Source: Flavobacteriales bacterium UBA852
GTDB lineage: Bacteria; Bacteroidota; Bacteroidia; Flavobacteriales_E; Vicingaceae
Direction of reading: 5' to 3'
DNA: 64,000 nt
NCBI GenBank assembly: GCA_002295925.1
Contig: DBGO01000022.1
Location: 62,001 to 126,000 of the forward strand
Shown one piece after another: positions 25,944-34,194 of this stretch. The notes beneath the pieces are model-generated. The model did no database searches. It was not told the origin of the DNA and saw nothing but the letters and a program-made list of their open reading frames with translations. Position 1 is the stretch's first letter, and each line of letters opens with the position of its first letter. A program made the translations under genes and the position numbers.

Positions 25944-27288
25944 GCTTTGGAATTATTATATCGACAAATATGATATTTTTTTTACGATATTCTATACGTT
26001 TTTTATCGTATTGGGCGGATATTTTTATCAACAAAAGAAAATAAAGACAGATTACCGTTACAAGTACTTTTTTCCGGGGCTGATAATTAAATTATTCGGT
26101 GGATTGGCTTTTGGCTTGATTTATCAATTTTATTACAGGGGAGGCGACACATCGGCTTATTTTTATAATGCCAAATTATTTGCCGAAGTATTGTTTGAGA
26201 ATCCTAAGGCGTATTTTATTATGCTTTTTCAAGATGCTCAATCGTTCCATCCGGATACTTATGACTATACTGAAAGGTTGTTTTATTTTAGAAATCCTGA
26301 GAGTTGGTTTATGGTGAAACTGACCAATTTTGTGGCTTTATTTGGCGCAATACGTTATTATCCAACTACCTTAATTTTTTCATTATTGTCATACACTGGT
26401 TTGTGGAAAATATATTTAATATTCACGTATTTGTTTCAATATGTTAAAGCTAAATATTTTGCGATTTTTATTTTGTTTGTGCCCTCGGTGGTATTTTGGG
26501 GCAGCGGTATAATGAAAGATACGGTTTGCATTACCGCTTTGGGATTTTTATTTTACGAATGGGTAAGTATAGTGAAGTTTAAAAAGAGAGGATTACAGCA
26601 TTTTTTATGGATAATATTGGCTTCGTATATTATTTTGCGGTTAAAAGCTTATATCATCATTACATTTGTCCCTAGTTTGCTGTTTTGGTTGTATTTGGAA
26701 CAAAAAAACAGAATTAGAAATGTGAAAATTCGATTGATAATAGCGCCGTTTATTTTTGTTGTGATTGTTGGCAGTTCGTTATTCGCTGTGTATAATTTGA
26801 TGCAAATGAGTGATTTTTACAGAATAGATACCATTCAGAACCGGATAGAGGGATTTCATTCTTGGCACGGACAATTAGCACAAACACAAGGACAATCAGG
26901 ATACGATTTGGGTGAGATAGAATATACGCCAACGGGTATTTTGAGAAAATTTATACCGGCAGTAATTGTGGGGCTTTTTCGCCCGTTTTTGGTAGAAGTG
27001 AGAAATCCTGTTCAATTATTTGCTGCGCTGGAAAACACTATTTACTTGTTGGTATTTTTTTATTTATTGTTTAAAACTAAAATTTTTGGCTTTTTAAAGC
27101 TGTTGAAGTTTGATTCATTAGTTTATATCTCCATAATATTCTCTATACTGTTTGCTTTTGTTGTGGGGTTTACTTCTTATAATTTTGGTGCATTGGTAAG
27201 GTATAAAATCCCTTTGTTGCCATTTTTTGGTGGTGCATTGGCAGTGATGTGGCAGTTAGTCAGAGCAAAACGAGTTCAAAACATTTAA
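25942..27288 (+). CDS. Polytopic membrane protein, candidate polysaccharide polymerase or GT-C enzyme
   Basis: A 448-residue protein with about nine to eleven hydrophobic helices, including one at residues 10-27. Large non-membrane segments carry the RGGDTSAY and WGSGIMKDT motifs and a long loop (about 285-330) rich in Gly/Gln/Glu. The pattern is typical of uncharacterised Bacteroidota inner-membrane proteins found in polysaccharide loci. As the locus has a Wzx-type flippase and no other polymerase, a Wzy-like or GT-C function is a fair guess, not shown by any catalytic motif. It is the only plus-strand gene of the locus, starts within the galE start codon and overlaps the next minus-strand gene by 33 bases at the 3' end. 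Confidence 0.72.
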   Translation: MLWNYYIDKYDIFFTIFYTFFIVLGGYFYQQKKIKTDYRYKYFFPGLIIKLFGGLAFGLIYQFYYRGGDTSAYFYNAKLFAEVLFENPKAYFIMLFQDAQSFHPDTYDYTERLFYFRNPESWFMVKLTNFVALFGAIRYYPTTLIFSLLSYTGLWKIYLIFTYLFQYVKAKYFAIFILFVPSVVFWGSGIMKDTVCITALGFLFYEWVSIVKFKKRGLQHFLWIILASYIILRLKAYIIITFVPSLLFWLYLEQKNRIRNVKIRLIIAPFIFVVIVGSSLFAVYNLMQMSDFYRIDTIQNRIEGFHSWHGQLAQTQGQSGYDLGEIEYTPTGILRKFIPAVIVGLFRPFLVEVRNPVQLFAALENTIYLLVFFYLLFKTKIFGFLKLLKFDSLVYISIIFSILFAFVVGFTSYNFGALVRYKIPLLPFFGGALAVMWQLVRAKRVQNI

Positions 27289-28347
27289 GTATTTATCTTT
27301 ATTGGCTTCTACGGAGTATTTTTCTTCCACTGTTTTACGTCCTGCTTGACCGATTTTGCGGCGTAGTGTTTTATTTTCAATCAATTCAGATAAATATTTT
27401 AACCAATCTTTTTCATCGTTAACTAAAAAACCATTTTCGTAATGTTTTATTATTTCCTTATTGGCTCCAACAGCCGAGGCAACAGAAGGTATGCCTATTG
27501 CCATATATTGTAAAATTTTAAATCCGCATTTTCCTTTGCTCCATTCATCATTTGGTAAAGGCATAATGCCAATGTCTATTTGATGCAAATCTTGAATTTC
27601 TGTATTTAATTGCCAAGGTGTAGTCATAGCATGAATTTCCGGGTAAGTTTTTTTTACATCAACAATAATTTTAAAATTGATTTTATTGCCATATTTTTCT
27701 TTTAGAATTTTTAATAAAGGCAAAAGTTGTTCAAAATAGGGCAAAGTGGTTGATGAACCTGTCCAACCAATGGTAATAGTATTTTTGTTTAAATCATCTC
27801 CTTTAAGGGTGTGATACTTTGTATCAATTGTTGTTGGTATTAAAAATGCTTTTTTATTATATTGTTTGGCAAAATCTGTTAAGTATTGATTGCCGCAAGT
27901 GATAATTTTGCTGACTTTAATAATACTTATTGTTTTTCGAGGATGTTTTAACCAAGCCCATTTTTTATTTTTTTCAGAAACATTCGAAAGCCAAATAGCA
28001 TCATCAAAATCGTACCAGATATTTGGATTTATTTTAGATAACAGTTGTTCAAAAAATGCTCCTCCAATGATATATGCTTCACGATAAATAAGAATTCCAT
28101 CATATTTTTTTGCTCTAAGTAATGTTTTTAAGCGTTTGAAAAATGTTCTGAAAACAAGTGAAATTTTTTTTAAGATACTATCTCCGTAAAATATTTTATC
28201 ATCATTTTGATTGAGTAATATATCCCAATGAAAGGAATAGCCGTTTTTTTCTAAGAGGTCTAAATATTGCTCAAACCGGAATCTCTGACCTGGAGAACGG
28301 TTTGGACGGTGGTGTGTGATGATTAGTATCTTTTTAGTTTTTTTCAT
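27256..28347 (-). CDS. Glycosyltransferase, GT-B fold (family 4-like)
   Basis: A 363-residue cytoplasmic glycosyltransferase with two Rossmann halves. The donor-binding half contains TIGWTGSSTTLPYF and the CGFKILQYMAIGIPSVASAVGANKEII stretch, the family-4 counterpart of the EX7E nucleotide-sugar site (here with K-I-L-x-x-M-A-x-G-x-P). No membrane helix or signal. The sugar specificity is unknown. Its start overlaps the stop of the next glycosyltransferase by 4 bases (ATGA), so the two are translationally coupled. Confidence 0.85.
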   Translation of the reverse strand: MKKTKKILIITHHRPNRSPGQRFRFEQYLDLLEKNGYSFHWDILLNQNDDKIFYGDSILKKISLVFRTFFKRLKTLLRAKKYDGILIYREAYIIGGAFFEQLLSKINPNIWYDFDDAIWLSNVSEKNKKWAWLKHPRKTISIIKVSKIITCGNQYLTDFAKQYNKKAFLIPTTIDTKYHTLKGDDLNKNTITIGWTGSSTTLPYFEQLLPLLKILKEKYGNKINFKIIVDVKKTYPEIHAMTTPWQLNTEIQDLHQIDIGIMPLPNDEWSKGKCGFKILQYMAIGIPSVASAVGANKEIIKHYENGFLVNDEKDWLKYLSELIENKTLRRKIGQAGRKTVEEKYSVEANKDKYLNVLNSFCSD

Positions 28348-29567
28348 TTATCAATACTTTGATAAATTGAATAATATTTTTCGATACCGGACTCTAATGA
28401 AAGATAGTTTTTAAGCTCATCAGATAAAGTTAGTGGTAAATTGAATTTGATATCGTCTATTTTATTTTTAAATTCCATTTCATTAAAATTATTTATTATA
28501 TATTTCTCTTTAAAATTTTGCAGGATATGCATATTATCGCCAATATTATTGGTCACAATGGGAATTTTCATAGCTAAAAATTCACCCAGTTTTACCGGAA
28601 AACTTGCCTTTTTTGAAAAACAAGGTTTTATAAAAAATACACCTAAATTCGATACAGATAAAAAGTGAGGCACATTATTTCTATTCACGTATTTTATTAT
28701 TAAATTATTTTCTTCAATGGAAAAATGTTTTGCTTTTTTTAAAATGCGCTCTTTATTTTCATTAGTTAAAAATAAGAATATGCTATTAGGGTATTTGGCT
28801 TTAAACATCCTAAAAAAAATAAGCATATCGTCTAACAAATACCAAGTACCTATAGAACCTAAATACGTTAAAATGATAGTGTCTTTAGGAATATTCAATT
28901 CTTGTTTTAATCTAATTTTATCCTCAATGGAAAAATTGTCAGGATTAAATAAATTGAAATCAACCGCACATGGAATAACATTGATTTTTTTTTCATGAAG
29001 ATTAGGAATATCCCAGGTTAACATCTCTTTTTTTGCATTGTGAGTTAAACTAATTACCATGTCGGCATGTTGTAAATATTCTTTTTCTTTTTGCTTGAAA
29101 AAAGTGTAAATAAATTTGTACAAAGGATTTTTTAAATTCCATAATTCTCCATCTACGCGTTCATCAGCCCAAAATCCTCGCATATCAAAAATAAATTGAA
29201 CACCATATTTTTTTTTAAGAAACAATCCAATTAATGCGGGAATATAGCTTCGACAATGAACAATGGCAAATTTTTCCTTTTTGTGTAATTTTTTTGCATG
29301 TATTTTCAATGCTAATAAATCTTTTAGTGTTGATAAAACAGGCGGACTTTTTGTGTAAGGTAACGGATGCCAAGAGATGTTATAGTTTGATATATTGTTT
29401 TGAATTAAACGTTGATTTTGTGTAAACCGTTCTTTTTTCTCAAAGCTTATAATATGAAAATAAAATTCTTCATTTTTTTTGCAAACACCGGTAATATAAG
29501 GTAAAATTTGACTTTGTCCTAATGGATCGGTTAGTCCGTCGTAAGATATGTAAAGTATTTTTTTCAC
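28344..29567 (-). CDS. Glycosyltransferase, GT-B fold (family 4)
   Basis: A 407-residue glycosyltransferase. The N-half has YDGLTDPLGQSQILPYI, the acceptor-side start common to Bacteroidota family-4 enzymes, and the C-half has ILTYLGSIGTWY and FPVKLGEFLAMKIPIVTNN with the E-F-L-A-M-K-x-P donor-site motif. The expected acidic pair of the EX7E motif is only partly visible. Acts on a lipid-linked oligosaccharide at the inner membrane by family inference. Coupled to the downstream gene by an ATGA overlap. Confidence 0.85.
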   Translation of the reverse strand: MKKILYISYDGLTDPLGQSQILPYITGVCKKNEEFYFHIISFEKKERFTQNQRLIQNNISNYNISWHPLPYTKSPPVLSTLKDLLALKIHAKKLHKKEKFAIVHCRSYIPALIGLFLKKKYGVQFIFDMRGFWADERVDGELWNLKNPLYKFIYTFFKQKEKEYLQHADMVISLTHNAKKEMLTWDIPNLHEKKINVIPCAVDFNLFNPDNFSIEDKIRLKQELNIPKDTIILTYLGSIGTWYLLDDMLIFFRMFKAKYPNSIFLFLTNENKERILKKAKHFSIEENNLIIKYVNRNNVPHFLSVSNLGVFFIKPCFSKKASFPVKLGEFLAMKIPIVTNNIGDNMHILQNFKEKYIINNFNEMEFKNKIDDIKFNLPLTLSDELKNYLSLESGIEKYYSIYQSIDK

Positions 29568-29619
29568 AATAAAAGATGTTTAACAATAGCAAAGAAACGC
29601 TTTTTGATGCAAAAAAGAA

Positions 29620-29875
29620 TTACAACGAATCGTTTTTAATAGTTAATTCCCATTTTTTATGCCCATCAATAATTAAACGCAATGCCATGTAAAAAAAAGT
29701 GTTAGATTTGATGGAATTTATATTGCTTTTGTAATACGAAGGTGAAATCATTCTCAACAATAATAGTGAAAATAACACTTTATCGTTCAATTAACGTTTT
29801 AAAATTAACAGATAATACACTTTCTTTAGTAATTTCTTCTTTAACTCTATAAAAAGAAAGATAAGGAACAAGCAT
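29620..29875 (-). pseudogene. Broken reading frame, unidentified
   Basis: The 312-base gap between two glycosyltransferases is not empty. On the minus strand, ATG at 29875 opens a 31-codon frame (LVPYLSFYRVKEE) that stops at 29780; the adjacent frame then continues from about 29791 to TAA at 29620 (VLFSLLLLRMISPSYYK, then FFYMALRLIIDGHKKW). Joined by one frameshift the two read like the helical C-terminus of a protein about 85 residues long. The residue pattern resembles glycosyltransferase tails, but I cannot name the family. Strand and position match its neighbours. Confidence 0.42.
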
Positions 29876-29879
29876 GAAG

Positions 29880-30779
29880 TTAATTTTTATGTATTTTGTA
29901 ATTTAATTCTTTTAAGGTTAAATAATAATTTACGAAAAATGATTTTATCAAATACTTTAAACCATCAAAAAAATACCGGTATTTTAAGAATGAAAATGCT
30001 AAGATTATGTATGTTTTCCAATAAATGTAGCGTTTTTCTTGTCGATTAAGCCTCGTATTTTTTTTAACATGATGTTTTAAAATTAAACAAGTATCATGCT
30101 CCATTACTTTTATGTTTTTGTGCATGTTTCCGTCATGGAAACGGTACATCCATGTGTATTCGTCTAGATGTTCAATGGGATAATTTTTAGCTACTCGGAT
30201 AAAAAAATCTTTGTCGGCGGCCGTTGATAACGAAGTGTTAAACCCACCGATGGTATTGATGATTTCTTTTTTAAAAATAAAAGAACTTGGTCCGGGAACA
30301 CAAGTGCCATTCCATTTTAAGATATCTAAATAAAGGTTTCCTTTTTTTCCGACTAATACTTGATCCGGAATAGGATCGTCATTTTCATCAATGAGTATGG
30401 CGTTAGAGTGTATGGCGTATGCGTCAGCTTGTTCTAATTCGGTTATTTTTTTCTCCAAATTATCGTGCATCCAAATATCGTCAGCATCAAGTAATGCAAT
30501 GTATTTGCCTTTTGCCGATTTAATACCAGCATTTCTTGCCGCCGATACACCTTTATTGGGTTGATTTATTATATGAATATTGGTTGTCGGATAATGTGTT
30601 TTAATAGCAGTCAGTATTTGTAAGCTGTTATCCGTTGAACCATCGTTAACAATAATGATTTCTTTGTTTGCCCATGTTTGATTAATTGCTGAAATAACAG
30701 TGCTTTCGATGAATTTTTCGGCATTATGGCAAGGAATAACTACGGAAACTAGCGGCTGAAAGTTTTCTTTAGGCAACAT
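29880..30779 (-). CDS. Family 2 glycosyltransferase
   Basis: A 299-residue GT-A enzyme. The N-terminal part has VSVVIPCHNAEKFIE, the NDGSTDNSL nucleotide-binding stretch, NKGVSAARNAG and the metal-binding DADD (DxD) motif at about residues 96-99. The C-terminal part (from about 230) is a charged helical tail with a hydrophobic patch, suggesting peripheral membrane binding. It adds a sugar to the polysaccharide repeat by context; donor unknown. The intergenic bases just upstream contain the stop of a decayed frame, 4 bases from its start. Confidence 0.9.
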   Translation of the reverse strand: MLPKENFQPLVSVVIPCHNAEKFIESTVISAINQTWANKEIIIVNDGSTDNSLQILTAIKTHYPTTNIHIINQPNKGVSAARNAGIKSAKGKYIALLDADDIWMHDNLEKKITELEQADAYAIHSNAILIDENDDPIPDQVLVGKKGNLYLDILKWNGTCVPGPSSFIFKKEIINTIGGFNTSLSTAADKDFFIRVAKNYPIEHLDEYTWMYRFHDGNMHKNIKVMEHDTCLILKHHVKKNTRLNRQEKRYIYWKTYIILAFSFLKYRYFFDGLKYLIKSFFVNYYLTLKELNYKIHKN

Positions 30780-30782
30780 GTT

Positions 30783-30955
30783 TTAAATTTTATAGTAGTC
30801 ATCCAATTTAAAATCGGTTAATAGCCGGTTTAAAAAAACAGTGTCTTCATGGTTAAGGGTTATTATATTTTTTTGTTTGTTCAAATCTTTTGTGATAGAA
30901 GGAATATTTTGCATCCGTAAAAATAACTTTTTTTAAGGAAGCGGTTCATTTAAAA
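30783..30955 (-). pseudogene. Broken reading frame, unidentified (remnant B)
   Basis: On the minus strand, a frame ending at TAA 30783-30785 reads back through LNHEDTVFLNRLLTDFKLDDYYKI and MQNIPSITKDLNKQ to a 7-base A-run at about 30927-30933, where the frame must shift to continue as MNRFLKK. The combined reading is coherent, 53 residues long, and looks like the C-terminal end of an enzyme. No family could be named. It shares the 494-base gap with remnant A. Confidence 0.38.
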
Positions 30956-30987
30956 ATCGAAATGATTTTTTTATTTGTCCATAATTT

Positions 30988-31240
30988 TTAATTATTCATA
31001 TTTTTATCAAAAATATGCTTTAATATGCTTTTACATTCATCAAAAGGAATAAAATAATAGATTGCCCAAAATAATAAAAGCTTACGTATTTCCGTATTTG
31101 CATTTTTTAAATGCTCAGAAAATTACTCATAATAAGGGGTGTTGCTCAATTCTTTGTGAATTAAGTTCAGTTCGTTATTTACTGAGCCAAATTTCATTCT
31201 TTGAATACTTCCATTTCATAAGTTTCTAAATTAATTTTTC
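30988..31240 (-). pseudogene. Broken reading frame, unidentified (remnant A)
   Basis: On the minus strand the frame ending at TAA 30988-30990 reads RKLLLFWAIYYFIPFDECKSILK and back through FSEHLKNANTEI to an in-frame TAA, then continues as KFGSVNNELNLIHKELSNTPYYE. Further upstream the frame shifts to LETYEMEVFKE. One nonsense codon and one frameshift would restore about 85 codons. The aromatic/basic C-terminal pattern resembles tails of sugar-transfer enzymes, but no catalytic motif is left. Confidence 0.42.
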
Positions 31241-31273
31241 ATTAAAATTTTAACTATTTGTTTGTATTGAAGC

Positions 31274-32020
31274 TTATAAATTTAAGTTATTTATGAATTT
31301 TTTTCTTATGAGAATTACTTTTTCACCTTCTTTAAATTCTAACCATTCATCTTTTTTTATAGCTGAATATAAAGCTTCAGAACAACCTTCAATAAACCTG
31401 TCGTGTAATTCTATTACAATAACATTTGTTTTTTTTAACCATAATTCATAATTACTAGAAAATAACTGTTTTTCAGCTCCTTCAATATCAAGTTTTAAAA
31501 TGTCAATATTATCTTTGCCTGATTTTTCAAGGATTTTGTCAATTGTAATAGCTTCAATATCAAACTCAACTGATTTAGAAACTTCTTCAACAGAAAAGCC
31601 CCATTCTCCGATACCATTGTCTTTGATCTTTAAATAAGTATTTTTATGCCATAATCCTGCATTTATTGCCATTATATTAGAATGATTACTAATATGTTTT
31701 TTTAAAATATTAAAATTTGAAGCTTCAGGCTCTATACAAATTATTGTTGAAGAAGGATATTTTAAGTGGTAATATAATGCAGAATAACCAATATAAGCAC
31801 CACCATCAATTATTAATTTAGGATTTAATTTAACTGGTAATTTTAGCTCATTAAAAACAAAAATACTTTTAAACACTTTTAAATCTGTAGTATTAGGTCT
31901 TATTATAAGTTTTTTGAGTTTTAATTTATAAAATAATATACCAAAAATAGTTATAATTTTAACCCTCAAAATAAGTAGGAATTTTGGCATAAATTTTTTA
32001 ATATTATTTTTCATATTCAT
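31274..32020 (-). CDS. FkbM family methyltransferase
   Basis: A 248-residue SAM-dependent methyltransferase of the FkbM family, which O-methylates sugars and polyketides. Residues about 65-170 hold the Rossmann core: LIIDGGAYIGYSALYYHLKYP (motif I with the GGAYIG loop), ICIEPEASNF (acidic end of strand 2) and the DILKLDIEGAE stretch typical of the family. An N-terminal hydrophobic segment (about 10-33) may anchor it to the membrane. In this locus it probably methylates a glycan residue. The region is visibly AT-rich. Confidence 0.87.
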   Translation of the reverse strand: MNMKNNIKKFMPKFLLILRVKIITIFGILFYKLKLKKLIIRPNTTDLKVFKSIFVFNELKLPVKLNPKLIIDGGAYIGYSALYYHLKYPSSTIICIEPEASNFNILKKHISNHSNIMAINAGLWHKNTYLKIKDNGIGEWGFSVEEVSKSVEFDIEAITIDKILEKSGKDNIDILKLDIEGAEKQLFSSNYELWLKKTNVIVIELHDRFIEGCSEALYSAIKKDEWLEFKEGEKVILIRKKFINNLNL

Positions 32021-32227
32021 AAAGGTATAGTTTCTTAGGGTAGTAGTCTAGAGTATATTATTTTACTCGAAAAAAAATTATTTAATTCAAACGATCTCTC
32101 ATCAATATTGTTTTAATGTCTTCAGTAAACTTTTAGAGAATTTGCTACCTAAATAGATTTAAGTAGTAAATATTGATTTCAAAGATAGTAAAATACGAAT
32201 ATTGTATATCTACTTATCTCGATTCAT

Positions 32228-32995
32228 TTATTTTACTAAAATTCCAACATATTTGCTTTTATGTTCAAAAATAAAAGGTTGCCTATTAACTTTTTCAGAA
32301 AACTCTTTAAATGCAATGTTATCTTGAATATCATCAGAGATAAAAATGCCACCTGGAACCAATGCGTTCCAAAGTAAAGGATAAGCGAACATTCGTCCGG
32401 TATAGCTTTTATCACTGTCGTAATGGCATAAATCAATTCGATAATCGAATTTCTTTAAAGCTTTAGGTATACCTACTATATCGGGCAAACGTTGTAGTTC
32501 CCACCGAGATTTTAAATTACCGGGAACGACGCAACCCACATAGTCATCGTTATTCATTTTTATATAAGGCATGTCATTACTGATTAAATATGCATTTTCA
32601 ATGTCTTTAATGCCAAGTAAAATAGCTAAGGAAGACCATCCGTAAGCAACACCTGTTTCAATAATGTTTTTGGGTTTTTTATATTTTGTAATAGAATATA
32701 GCATATCAACAGCCCCTTCCCCTCCCATATTTACAGGGCAATTTTTTTGTTGCTTTAATGCATAATTATAAAATTCAGTGAATTCGGTTTTAAAATGTAT
32801 GAGTTGAGCATCATTCCCACAGATTTCTTTGATTGTCGTTAATTTATCTATAGCATTATCTTTTGCCCATTTTGTTGCATTATGCTTAGTGTTTTCTTTT
32901 TTTTTGTATTTATTCCTTTTAAATACCTGAAAAATTTGTGGCAAATATCGTGGTCGTAATAAAAACCAAGTAGCAGTTTTAATATATTTAAACAT
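32228..32995 (-). CDS. Class I SAM-dependent methyltransferase (CmcI/methyltransferase-24 type)
   Basis: A 255-residue methyltransferase. The core has NIIETGVAYGWSSLAIL (motif I), a VSNDMP-like strand-2 end (LISNDMPY), IDLCHYDSDKSY and WNALVPGGIFISDD, the pattern of the CmcI/TylF-like sugar O-methyltransferases. The DD at the end of the last motif is a likely metal ligand pair. Substrate presumed to be a sugar of the exported glycan. The 207-base gap to the next gene holds a short minus-strand tail (LGSKFSKSLLKTLKQY then stop at about 32105), too short to call. Confidence 0.8.
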   Translation of the reverse strand: MFKYIKTATWFLLRPRYLPQIFQVFKRNKYKKKENTKHNATKWAKDNAIDKLTTIKEICGNDAQLIHFKTEFTEFYNYALKQQKNCPVNMGGEGAVDMLYSITKYKKPKNIIETGVAYGWSSLAILLGIKDIENAYLISNDMPYIKMNNDDYVGCVVPGNLKSRWELQRLPDIVGIPKALKKFDYRIDLCHYDSDKSYTGRMFAYPLLWNALVPGGIFISDDIQDNIAFKEFSEKVNRQPFIFEHKSKYVGILVK

Positions 32996-33024
32996 TATCT
33001 TTGATTTGAAATTTTTGTAATAAA

Positions 33025-34170
33025 TTAAAGATTTTCCATAATTACAGATAATTGATTAATTACTCGTTGATGACTTTTCTTTCCAAATAAATTTTTTACA
33101 GTATTATTTAAATTTTTTCCGTAATCTAATTTATTTAAATTTTCATAAACAAATTTAATATTTGATTTTAACGATGATGGGATGTTTTTTATTGGCAATA
33201 AAATACCGTTTTTTTTATGGATTATGTAATCGCTATAATCACCTACATTTTCAGTAACCATAACAATTTTATTTAGTAAAGCCATTTCCTTTACTGCACT
33301 GTTGCTTGCATCGGTTAATGATGGTTGAATTAAAACATCACTGGCAGCCATGAAATTTAAAAAATCTGTTCTGAATCCTAACATGTGTATATATTTTCTC
33401 ATATTATTTTTAATAATCCATTCTTTTAGTTTTTTTTCTTCAGGTCCCTCATCAAGAACGAGTAGTTGAATGTCTAATCCTTCTTCTGTTAATTCTTTAA
33501 TAATAGGAAAAACAACATGATGTTGTTTTAGTTTTATTAACCGCGAAACCATTATTAACCTTAATTTACAAGGATAAATTTGTTTTATCTTTTCTACTGC
33601 ATCTTTTTCTGGTACGCCATATTTTGCAAAATCATAAATGTAAGGAATTATTTTAATCTTATTTTTATTTGCTCTTTCTATTTCAATCATTTTGTTTTTT
33701 ACACCAGATGAGGGTACAATTATAACTCTTGCAAAGAAATTAATGAGAATGTCAAATATTTGTTCAGTATAACTTAAATTTTTAGTTATAAATTTGGTTT
33801 TGATATAACGAAAATGATGCCTGAAAACAATAACTTTAGCTCTCGTGAAAAATTGAGAGAATATTGAAATGATATTTGTTTGTTGTAAGTGTGAATGAAT
33901 ATAATCAACCTTATGCTTTTTACAAAATTTAATTAAAAATATAATATGCTTAAGATAATACAAAACTTTATTGTTTTTAGGAATAACGTAAGTATATGTT
34001 CTAATTCCATTTTCTTCTAATGTTTTGTGAAGCATTCCTTTTTCACAAATTGTTAAACCGGAAACTTTATATTTAAATGAATTATTCAATTGAATTAATA
34101 AAGTTTCCATTGGTACAGATTGTTTATTTGAAGGATAATAGAAAAGAATATGTTTTTTAACTGAACTCAT
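33025..34170 (-). CDS. Glycosyltransferase family 4
   Basis: A 381-residue GT-B glycosyltransferase. The N-half contains the acceptor-side loop (VPMETLLIQL) and YIHSHLQQTN, with the C-half giving LRLIMVSRLIKLKQH, the GFRTDFLNFMAASDVLIQPS stretch and the donor-site DASNSAVKEMALLNKIV. This last carries the conserved S/N-x-x-x-E-x-x-x-x segment of family 4 (E at about residue 290). Cytoplasmic, no signal. Part of the minus-strand glycan operon. Confidence 0.87.
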   Translation of the reverse strand: MSSVKKHILFYYPSNKQSVPMETLLIQLNNSFKYKVSGLTICEKGMLHKTLEENGIRTYTYVIPKNNKVLYYLKHIIFLIKFCKKHKVDYIHSHLQQTNIISIFSQFFTRAKVIVFRHHFRYIKTKFITKNLSYTEQIFDILINFFARVIIVPSSGVKNKMIEIERANKNKIKIIPYIYDFAKYGVPEKDAVEKIKQIYPCKLRLIMVSRLIKLKQHHVVFPIIKELTEEGLDIQLLVLDEGPEEKKLKEWIIKNNMRKYIHMLGFRTDFLNFMAASDVLIQPSLTDASNSAVKEMALLNKIVMVTENVGDYSDYIIHKKNGILLPIKNIPSSLKSNIKFVYENLNKLDYGKNLNNTVKNLFGKKSHQRVINQLSVIMENL

Positions 34171-34194
34171 AAAACGTTTTATTTTTTTTATAAA

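Noticed and set aside
32100..32165. Minus-strand tail LGSKFSKSLLKTLKQY-stop
   Set aside because: Only 16 codons between stops; it looks like a C-terminus but cannot be told from chance.
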